Shown: piece after piece, positions 56,890-64,000 of the stretch
Position numbering within the stretch: position 1 is the first letter of the stretch
Layout of the letters: the number at the start of each line of letters is the position of its first letter
NCBI GenBank assembly: GCA_937959115.1
Contig: CALGAW010000043.1
Location: 37,165-101,164 of the forward strand
Direction of reading: 5' to 3'
Source of the DNA: an uncultured Saprospiraceae bacterium
GTDB lineage: Bacteria; Bacteroidota; Bacteroidia; Chitinophagales; Saprospiraceae
DNA: 64,000 bases
Position numbers and translations under genes: made by a program
Notes under the pieces: generated by a model
What the model was told of the DNA's origin: nothing
What the model saw: only the letters and a program-made list of their open reading frames with translations
Databases searched by the model: none

Positions 56890-58509
56890 TTAAGTTATTT
56901 TATAGGTCAATTTAAATCGAAAAGTTCCTGTTCCTGTACCTGCAAGTACTCTATAAACACCATCCTCTGTCGCTCTAATGTAGGATGATGAAGGAAGTTC
57001 TCCTTGTCCTCTTTCTAATGTAATAGCGTCCAAGGCTATTGTATTAACTAGCTCATTAAGATTTACTACAGAGCCTATTTGTAATTTACAACCCGTTAAA
57101 TCACCCTGGACATCAATCAATTCTGCGCTAATCAATCGACCACCATATAACATTTTATTGGCATCAAGCCATTTAGTTATAGAAGTGGCATTGTTTGCAG
57201 AGAATACAGGACTAATGTACTCTCTTGGTACAATGGAACTTTTATGTTCAGGATACAGAGTATTTGAGATACTTTTTTGAAGATCAACATCAATATAATT
57301 TCTTGATCCAAGTCCAGCTAATAATGATCCGTTCCCGGAATATACGCCTGAAAGAAGTAGATTTATTGGTTGCCTATGTTCAATTTCGTTACCTGATATC
57401 GTATTTCCTTCTACGGTTTCTGCAGCGTTCATAACCAGTTCCATTGGTGTTTCATTGATTGCATTTAGGATTTGATTGTTAACAACTTCAGTATTATAAA
57501 TTCTACCCATTTTTATTGAACTATAACGATTCGGGACCACGCTTGTTTCACTATTTCCTATAATGTTGTTTTTTACTACGCCGTTGAACCTAAACTTACC
57601 GCCTACAAAAATGGGAACCTCTGACTGCTCGATATAATTATCTGAAACCCTTACTGATCTACTAGCGCCGCCTGTTGCGGAAGTAGTAATGGAATCGGAA
57701 CTTACAAATATTCCAAACTTACTTGACTCAATAATATTGGCTGCTATTTGAGCATTCGTATTTGGTCCTCTAAGATTAATGGCTCCTCCGGCAGTACCAC
57801 CGGTTATAACATTGTTCGTAATTTTTAATCCATTGATATAGTTGTCAGCAAGTACAGCCCATGTTCCAACACCAGAGGCACCTAGTTTACATTCAGATAT
57901 AATACCTCTTACTGCGAATGTGATATAAACACCTTGTCTAACATGACAATTTTGTATTATAAAATCTGGTGATTTGAATATTCTTATTGCAGGGTAAGTA
58001 TCTCCATCGACATTCATGTGATGCAAGGATATACTACGTTGTGAACTCCCTACTCCATCTCCAAAGTGAAATGCACTAACTCCTACTGCTTTTAATCTTG
58101 TTACGTATTTCCCTGCTCCTGTTATATTTGCAAATCGTTTAGGATAAAGTGTATTTTCTATAGTATATGTTCCTTCAGGAAAATAAATATTTAGCTTAGT
58201 GTCCAATGCCGTTTGAATGTAAACTGATAAATCGACTGCATTTGTTCCATCTAAGATTGAAGCATGTAAGCTATCTGGAATATAGTCCAAAACATTGTTA
58301 TTTGGCAAGTTGCGGGTAGTCAATGATTTCCAAACAGAACCATCAAACCCTTCAAAGTCTTGACCTGTCCATCGAATGGTTCCAGGAGCTGGACTATTGT
58401 CTTCGTTATTTGAAAGTATAATTGCACCTTCAATTTCCATTCTTTCACCTTGAGAAAATCCAAAGTGGTAAATAGATGTGAAGATTATTAAGAGTAATAA
58501 TTTATTCAT
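56890..58509 (-). CDS. Secreted right-handed beta-helix (pectate lyase superfamily) protein
   Basis: A 539-residue exported protein. Signal peptide MNKLLLLIIFTSIYHFGFSQ. Residues about 22-65 are the short head common on Bacteroidota surface proteins (AIILSNNEDNSPAPGTIRWT). A pectate-lyase-3-like helix begins near 90 (AVDLSVYIQTALDTKLNIYF, PEGTYTIENTLYP) and continues through repeated turns (IIQNCHVRQGVYITFAV, GLKITNNVITGGTAGGAIN, NQILNAINETP) to about 400; a small beta domain ends it. Catalytic residues cannot be assigned. It lacks the LamG and calcium-loop modules of its neighbours and has no T9SS tail. Function may be glycan lyase or binding. Confidence 0.85.
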   Translation of the reverse strand: MNKLLLLIIFTSIYHFGFSQGERMEIEGAIILSNNEDNSPAPGTIRWTGQDFEGFDGSVWKSLTTRNLPNNNVLDYIPDSLHASILDGTNAVDLSVYIQTALDTKLNIYFPEGTYTIENTLYPKRFANITGAGKYVTRLKAVGVSAFHFGDGVGSSQRSISLHHMNVDGDTYPAIRIFKSPDFIIQNCHVRQGVYITFAVRGIISECKLGASGVGTWAVLADNYINGLKITNNVITGGTAGGAINLRGPNTNAQIAANIIESSKFGIFVSSDSITTSATGGASRSVRVSDNYIEQSEVPIFVGGKFRFNGVVKNNIIGNSETSVVPNRYSSIKMGRIYNTEVVNNQILNAINETPMELVMNAAETVEGNTISGNEIEHRQPINLLLSGVYSGNGSLLAGLGSRNYIDVDLQKSISNTLYPEHKSSIVPREYISPVFSANNATSITKWLDANKMLYGGRLISAELIDVQGDLTGCKLQIGSVVNLNELVNTIALDAITLERGQGELPSSSYIRATEDGVYRVLAGTGTGTFRFKLTYKIT

Positions 58510-58611
58510 AGTAATAATTTTTGTGTATTTATAACTATAGATAAAATAAACAATTTACCATGATTTTCAACTATCTTAACAATGTTTTTTAGTTGAATCA
58601 AAACGTGCGTT

Positions 58612-61600
58612 TTACTCATATTCAGCGACTGTCCAAGGAATAAGAAACTGATTTCCAGTTAGGACCATATTGCCAGCTGGCCAACCAGAAGATGGTAAAC
58701 TCCACGTTGAAAAGTCCCAATGATGTTCAATAGCTCCAGAACCATTAATAATATTATCTTTTACGGAGCATTGAACATAGCGTCCGTAGACTCCTGCACC
58801 CTTTACCTTAAAATAGAAGACACTTGGATTGTTATTTACGGTACCTTGGTCATTAGAGTTGATAGTGAACATGTTACAATCTATATGTCCGTCCGTAGTG
58901 TTTACTGTTGATGTAATATTTGGCCCCATTTCACACATACGTTCAAGTCGTCCATTTGTTGCTGCTTCTACTTTAAATCTATTGTTTCTAGCAGATACGC
59001 GATGTGCATTCGTAATAATTGCTACAAAGGCCAATAATGTACGATCAGGCATTCCAGAGTTCCCCTTTTTTTCAGTCCAAACCGCTCTATTACTTAATAT
59101 CAGGCCATCACTAGATTGAAATTTCACAAACCGTTTCCCTGCATCAACACATCGATTTCCAAAGATTCTTACTTTCTGCCCTTGACTTGTAAAACTCTGT
59201 CTGGTATAAAACTCTGAATCTTTTGTAGCTCCTTCGCTTTGAAAATTTGTAGCAGAATTATTTACTATATATCCTCCAGAAGTAGGTCCACCACTACTAG
59301 GTGATTGCCAGATGGCATTAGCACGCGACGTCTGAGAGGAACCAGAATTATTTATGAGATTGGTAAAGGTGTTGCCAGCAATATAGAAATCATCCACAGC
59401 TCTAAGCCTTACAGCACACATACTGTTGCCGTCCTTTACGCGTACGTCTTTCAACCCAGAATTGATTAAATGGAATCGATCAGAGCCATCAAAAACATGC
59501 CAACCAAATTGAAACCCAGAACTGTTATTTCCATCAATCGGGCTATTATAAATTCTAATATCAGAAGTATTAATGTGCCAGATATCATTTGTTGTTGAGC
59601 TTACTGGTCGAGAAGGAACATTCCAGATTGAAGCAGAAACATTTACATCTAATGCATTTAAACGGTAAGTACCGCCAGTTCCAACGAAATTTTTACCAGG
59701 ATTTCCATTAATTATGGATTCTAATGCTTGAGTATCATCCCCTCCACTAGGGGCTGGAAGTTGAATTGCATTACCTGGTACCGTTGGTACATCCTCAGGC
59801 ACAACACACTTTTCTCCATTAGGCAGCGTCACAACATTCCAGTAGTAAACGTTAGGATGCTGGTACAAATACTCTGCAACGTAAGAATCATCTCCATCTG
59901 GATCACAGAAATTTGATTCTGCATCATTCGCTATTTGAGCAAATGTTTTTCCCTGTCCATGCGTAGATGAACCAGCGATATCATAGTTGATGGAACATAT
60001 TTCAATAGTATCTATGTTGGTTACGTCACCATCGAACCAATAGTGAATCTCTCCTGAAATCGTTCCAGATCCTGAGGTAATCCCTAACAGCGCACAGATA
60101 TCTACTGTGTTAGAGTTTACTGGATAGGATACAGACGGGCCAACATCCTTTCCATTTATAATTAGATCATAGTTGACCGTTGTGGATGTTGGATTAGGAT
60201 GAGTCCAACTAAATGTGTAACTACAAGTATCTAATACAAAATTTGGTGCTGGACAATTAAAAATAACTTCTGGATTTGTCGACTTCGGAATTGTGGTAAA
60301 TATTCCATTATTATCATTAAAAACAATTTTATCTGCACCAGTAATATCACCGTCCAAGTTGTAGTCTCCCGGATTATACACACTAAATTGACCATTAACA
60401 GTCTCCCAGAATGCTCGATCTGCTGCATTGATATCACAACCGTTTGTGCCTTCCTGATCTGAATTTCCACCATACATCATCCAGTTTGCACCCACCTGTT
60501 TTTGACCAAATCCAGATGGGCTGTAACTGTTTTGTGTTGTAAAATCATAGGAAAGTATTCCATTTACAATTGGAATCGGCTGTGCTGAAATAATCGGCAA
60601 ATGATTTCGATGTTCTATCATTACGTGCAATGGTGTCGATGCCCCGTTTAGATTGACATCGAAGGGAGAAATACTACCATTCTTTAATAAAACGGCAGCA
60701 ACACGTGCTACTTCAGTTTCAGGATCTAAAGACGCTCTTAATGTAACTAAAACCCAGTCTACCGTTTCTGTCGGGTAATCTGTAGGCAACCAACCGCTGC
60801 CCTCTGTGCCTGGATAGTTCCAAGGAGAAACGCTATATGGTTGACCGGTTGGTACAACCTGTCTTTGCAAGAGTCCGCCAGTCATAGCCGTTTGTGTTGG
60901 GTCAAAAGCTCCTTCTAGAAAAACTTGAAGGTTGAAAGTGGTCCTTGGGTTCGGATTGTTTACAAAGGATGGATCATTTGAATCTGAGTTATTAGTGCTT
61001 CCAAGGACAGTATTGTTGTTTCCTGCTTGGTCATTGATCGTTTGTCCTGAACCTTCATTGAATTGGTAATAGGCTTGGAGACCTACTTCGTTTCCTGTTA
61101 ATTCGGTAGAGCTGTTTGCTTGGATTTGTGCTTGTGTTCTTGCGGTGTTCCAAATTCTGACTTCGTCGATTTCGCCTTTCCAGGGGTTTTCTATGCCAGG
61201 CGGGTTGGCACCGATGAATGTTCCAACAGCGGAGTTAGTTGTCAAGGTACCTGTTTTTGCAGTGCTGCCAACTTCTGTGCCGTCCAAGAATAGTCTCATC
61301 ATTGCACCGTCGTAAGTGGCAGCGACATGATACCACGTGTTTTCTGATAGAGCGCCTGTTGTAGCGACGAGCGTTGTCGAATTACCATTTGTTTTTAACC
61401 TGAATCTCAAGACTGTGTTTGCTCCCGAGTTGTTGGTACTTAGCATCCAGTAATGATCAGGAGTTGAGAGACCAACAGCTTTAGAGATGATTCTGCAATC
61501 CTGGTATTGGCAGTTGCTGAGATCTGAGCTGTTTATGAGTGCTTCGAGTGTGATGGCATTGCCTGAAACGTCCATATTGTTTAGGCTGATGTAGTCATCA

Positions 61601-61728
61601 TTCCCATCAAAAATTAGATGATTATTTAAGGGTTGGGCAGTTATTGAAGCCATTCCTAATATAACGAATAGACTAATACAACAATTTAATAAAAAAAAGT
61701 TATACATGGTTCTAAGTATGGTAGTCAT
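58612..61728 (-). CDS. Secreted LamG + Ca-loop module + beta-helix protein (paralogue 2)
   Basis: A 1038-residue exported protein. The signal peptide ends near MASITAQ; an ATG at 61707 is an alternative start. LamG about 34-215 (ISLNNMDVSGNAITLEALIN, ENTWYHVAATYDGAMM, GEIDEVRIWNTARTQ). Shared module about 260-481 (PWNYPGTEGSGW, VDWVLVTLR, HRNHLPIIS, CDINAADRAFW, YNLDGDITGADKIVF). Residues about 485-665 form a beta-sandwich plus a conserved segment (FCDPDGDDSYVAEYLYQHP, LPNGEKCVVPEDVPTVPGNA). A beta-helix fills about 670-1038. Same layout and about half-identical C-terminal region as the truncated gene to its right, 61 bases away, so they are tandem duplicates. Confidence 0.88.
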   Translation of the reverse strand: MTTILRTMYNFFLLNCCISLFVILGMASITAQPLNNHLIFDGNDDYISLNNMDVSGNAITLEALINSSDLSNCQYQDCRIISKAVGLSTPDHYWMLSTNNSGANTVLRFRLKTNGNSTTLVATTGALSENTWYHVAATYDGAMMRLFLDGTEVGSTAKTGTLTTNSAVGTFIGANPPGIENPWKGEIDEVRIWNTARTQAQIQANSSTELTGNEVGLQAYYQFNEGSGQTINDQAGNNNTVLGSTNNSDSNDPSFVNNPNPRTTFNLQVFLEGAFDPTQTAMTGGLLQRQVVPTGQPYSVSPWNYPGTEGSGWLPTDYPTETVDWVLVTLRASLDPETEVARVAAVLLKNGSISPFDVNLNGASTPLHVMIEHRNHLPIISAQPIPIVNGILSYDFTTQNSYSPSGFGQKQVGANWMMYGGNSDQEGTNGCDINAADRAFWETVNGQFSVYNPGDYNLDGDITGADKIVFNDNNGIFTTIPKSTNPEVIFNCPAPNFVLDTCSYTFSWTHPNPTSTTVNYDLIINGKDVGPSVSYPVNSNTVDICALLGITSGSGTISGEIHYWFDGDVTNIDTIEICSINYDIAGSSTHGQGKTFAQIANDAESNFCDPDGDDSYVAEYLYQHPNVYYWNVVTLPNGEKCVVPEDVPTVPGNAIQLPAPSGGDDTQALESIINGNPGKNFVGTGGTYRLNALDVNVSASIWNVPSRPVSSTTNDIWHINTSDIRIYNSPIDGNNSSGFQFGWHVFDGSDRFHLINSGLKDVRVKDGNSMCAVRLRAVDDFYIAGNTFTNLINNSGSSQTSRANAIWQSPSSGGPTSGGYIVNNSATNFQSEGATKDSEFYTRQSFTSQGQKVRIFGNRCVDAGKRFVKFQSSDGLILSNRAVWTEKKGNSGMPDRTLLAFVAIITNAHRVSARNNRFKVEAATNGRLERMCEMGPNITSTVNTTDGHIDCNMFTINSNDQGTVNNNPSVFYFKVKGAGVYGRYVQCSVKDNIINGSGAIEHHWDFSTWSLPSSGWPAGNMVLTGNQFLIPWTVAEYE

Positions 61729-61789
61729 CGTAATTGAGTTTTGTAACTTTTAAGAGAAGATTAGTTTATATTTAAGCCTTTCGACAATT

Positions 61790-64000
61790 TTATTTTCTTT
61801 CTATGCCTTGATGCGGAGATCCTGGACTCAAATTGAACGTATTTCCTGTAGGCTGAATTGGACCACTATTTACATCATAACCTCTACCAAACCAATAGTG
61901 ATAGTTAACACCACCAGTTCCAAAAATTGTATTATTGTCCATTGAGCAGTTGATGTTTTCTTGAGAGGTATCTGTCCCTGTAGATCCATCGTTAAGGGAA
62001 AAGGCGGCAAGTATAGATTGATCATAAGTTGCCCCATTCCAAGGGTTATTGATCTCAATTAAATTACAATCAAAATGAACATTTGTACCAGTTTTGTTTT
62101 GCGACATTATTAGCATAACCCAGCCCCAATTATCATTTCCATTAATTGTAAATCGATTGTTTCTTGCTATAACGTCACCTACCCCAAGTTGTACGTCGAC
62201 CATGCTTAATCTCTTCCTATCTCCTACAGAAGAATGTTTTGTTCTCCACTCATAAGAATTTGAAAGTGCTGTAACACCTCCGTCGCCCTGCGCTTTTATA
62301 AATCGCTTTCCAGCGTCGACACAACGATTGGCAAATACTTTGATCTGCTTTAAATGACCTGAGTTTGATTGAATGGTGAGGAATTCTGCATCTTCGTTTC
62401 CAGCCTGAGAATTTGTTGCAGTGCTTTGGAAGTTCTCGCCAATATTATTTACGATATGCCCTCCATCAGTAATATCATAAATGCCAGAATTCTTCCAGCC
62501 ACTAATCAAGAATGCATTAGCTCTAGAAAGAGAGGTCCCATTCTTAAGATTCAAAAGATTTCGATAAGTGCCACCTGCAATATGAAAATCGGTACAATCT
62601 TTAATGATAACACCTCCACCAGATTGTACACCTGTATGGAGCATATTCGTAGTGCCTGAACGAATTAGGTGAAATCGATCAGCAGAATGCGCGCGAACAC
62701 CCAAGTAGGCAGTACTTTGATTCTGCAGATCTTGAGGACAGTCAATTAGTTTGATGTCATTCGCGTTAATTCGAATTAACTCACCTGCTCCTACTGCTGG
62801 CGTAACTTTCATGTTATGAATTATTGTTCCTGCTTGATTAAGATCGAGTTGATTAACTTTATAAGTTCCTGATCCAACAAAGGTCTTATTTGTACCATTC
62901 CCATTGATTACCGACTCTAACGCTTGCGTATCATTACCACCGCTTGGTGCTGGTAATTGTATAGCATTAGCGGGAACAGTTGGGACATCCACTGGTACTA
63001 CACATTTTTCGCCATTGGGAAGCATGGCAACGTTCCAATAACAAACACTGGGGTTTTGATACAAATATTCTGCAACATAAGCATCATTACCATCCATGCT
63101 GCAAAATTTTGGTAAATCTGTATCCGCTTCGATTTGTGCAAAGGTCTTTCCCAGTGAATGAGGCGGAGAAGAGCCAAAGTCATAATTAACTGTACAGATT
63201 CCTGCTGATATCTGATTGTAAACATCTCCGTCATACCAATAAAACAACTCTAAAGTAATGGTTCCTGTTCCAGAATTCAATGATAGTAAATTACAGATAT
63301 CAACTGAATTGGACGTTGCGGGATAGGTCACTGACAATCCTGGATCAATACCATTAATTCTGAGATCATAGTTTACAGTTGTAGAAATTGGATTGTCATG
63401 TATCCAGTTTACCGTGAAATTACAGTAGTCCAGAACAAAATTCGGTGCAGTACAACTCAATACAGCAAGTGTCCTTAGAGTATCCGATTTGGGAACTGTG
63501 GAAAAAACACCATTATTCAAGTCCCAATAGATTCGATCATTACCAGTTACATCACCATCCAAATTGAGGTCTTCCTGAAGGTAAGCACCAAAGGAACCAT
63601 TTGCTGTAGCCCATAAAACTCTGTCTGCTCCATTGATGTCTAAATCGTTATTGATATCACCACTAAACATGGTCCATTTCCCATTACTTAATTGTTTTTG
63701 TCCTCTTCCTCCGCCGGTATAACTATCTGCTATGGTAAAATCATAGGTCAACATTCCGTTCATTACTGTAACTGGTTGCGGAGACATTATCGTAAGGTGG
63801 TTACGTGTTTCGATTACGATGTATACTTGTGTATTCAAACTGCTGGGTAAGACATTGGAAGATGGGAAATGAATTTGTCCATCTGACTGAAGTAATCCAG
63901 CAGCTCGACCAATTTCTGAGTTGCCATCTATCTCAGTTCTAAAGGAAACTAGTACCCAATCTGAGACTTGTGCAATTACCTTCGTCTCATTTCCATTGTA
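61790..64000 (-). CDS. Partial Ca-loop module + beta-helix protein (paralogue 3), cut by the right edge
   Basis: The frame stays open to base 64000, so the gene's 5' end is outside the window; 736 residues are visible. The visible part begins inside the shared module (VSDWVLVSFRTEIDGNSE, IETRNHLTIMSPQP, LDINGADRVLW, LNLDGDVTGNDRIYW). It continues with the beta-sandwich and the conserved segment (FCSMDGNDAYVAEYLYQNP, LPNGEKCVVPVDVPTVPANA) and a beta-helix to the end (DFHIAGGTYRNLLNL, GVIIKDCTD). Homologous along its length with the 58612-61728 protein. An internal TTG at 63838 is not a real start. A LamG head is likely beyond the edge but not seen. Confidence 0.88.
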   Translation of the reverse strand, partial: YNGNETKVIAQVSDWVLVSFRTEIDGNSEIGRAAGLLQSDGQIHFPSSNVLPSSLNTQVYIVIETRNHLTIMSPQPVTVMNGMLTYDFTIADSYTGGGRGQKQLSNGKWTMFSGDINNDLDINGADRVLWATANGSFGAYLQEDLNLDGDVTGNDRIYWDLNNGVFSTVPKSDTLRTLAVLSCTAPNFVLDYCNFTVNWIHDNPISTTVNYDLRINGIDPGLSVTYPATSNSVDICNLLSLNSGTGTITLELFYWYDGDVYNQISAGICTVNYDFGSSPPHSLGKTFAQIEADTDLPKFCSMDGNDAYVAEYLYQNPSVCYWNVAMLPNGEKCVVPVDVPTVPANAIQLPAPSGGNDTQALESVINGNGTNKTFVGSGTYKVNQLDLNQAGTIIHNMKVTPAVGAGELIRINANDIKLIDCPQDLQNQSTAYLGVRAHSADRFHLIRSGTTNMLHTGVQSGGGVIIKDCTDFHIAGGTYRNLLNLKNGTSLSRANAFLISGWKNSGIYDITDGGHIVNNIGENFQSTATNSQAGNEDAEFLTIQSNSGHLKQIKVFANRCVDAGKRFIKAQGDGGVTALSNSYEWRTKHSSVGDRKRLSMVDVQLGVGDVIARNNRFTINGNDNWGWVMLIMSQNKTGTNVHFDCNLIEINNPWNGATYDQSILAAFSLNDGSTGTDTSQENINCSMDNNTIFGTGGVNYHYWFGRGYDVNSGPIQPTGNTFNLSPGSPHQGIERK

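Noticed and set aside
63780..63838. Treating the right-hand gene as starting at TTG 63838
   Set aside because: The same frame stays open to base 64000 and encodes conserved module sequence (VSDWVLVSFR), so the gene is cut by the window edge.

Overview
This is chromosomal sequence from an AT-rich member of the Bacteroidota, most probably the Saprospiria (Saprospiraceae/Lewinella-like). Support comes from type IX secretion (T9SS) C-terminal sorting domains on several secreted proteins, promoter-like TAnnTTTG -7 elements, the conserved block miaB - sigma-54 activator - lptE - secG - groES - groEL, and a Cys-Asp-rich linker (GTPCDDNDPTTYDD) typical of Saprospiraceae secreted proteins. I saw no tRNA, rRNA, CRISPR array or intact insertion sequence.

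Layout. 1-2.04 kb: the end of an operon carrying an ATP-grasp protein (STM4014 family) and a sulfatase-fold hydrolase (STM4013 family), part of an uncharacterised conserved cluster. 2.1-3.3 kb: a lysophospholipase-like hydrolase abutted by an SCP2-like lipid-binding protein. 3.4-9.7 kb: secreted proteins, including one with two tandem copies of the FBA domain otherwise known from eukaryotic F-box glycan-binding proteins and one built of four 86-residue repeats, then a helical hypothetical protein and a START-fold protein. 9.85-16.1 kb: one 2079-residue exported protein joining a purple-acid-phosphatase-like enzyme, a GH74-like propeller, a CBM9-like domain and a C-terminal module with dockerin-like calcium loops. 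16.1-25.7 kb: a cytosolic histidine kinase, a lone cytochrome oxidase subunit III, a gene-poor decayed kilobase, an S24 repressor diverging from a lipoprotein-like HTH protein, an ECF sigma/anti-sigma pair and a T9SS leucine-rich-repeat protein.

25.8-40.8 kb: a cysteine-amidase-like protein, a TMTC-like membrane protein with TPRs, two alpha/beta hydrolases, gyrA with a TPR partner, a lipoprotein, yaaA, an M28/PDZ peptidase, a T9SS esterase and a DoxX-like protein. 41-50.5 kb: the chaperonin/secretion/envelope block (groEL, groES, secG, a charged TPR protein, lptE, sigma-54 activator, miaB) and an OmpA-like protein. A CTGCCAA...TTGtCA operator-like motif lies upstream of both groES (three phased copies) and miaB (one copy over the -33 region). 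50.5-53.4 kb: a family 5 substrate-binding lipoprotein, an FMN reductase and a UDG-fold protein.

53.5-64 kb: an array, all on the minus strand, of LamG plus calcium-loop module plus beta-helix proteins (two complete, one cut by the window edge), a separate beta-helix protein, and a small relic of a further LamG gene. The calcium-loop module in these proteins is the one that ends the 2079-residue protein, so the organism uses it as a recurring surface module. The best candidates for undescribed biology are the FBA-domain protein, the lipobox-HTH protein, the phosphatase/GH74 fusion and the calcium-loop module family.
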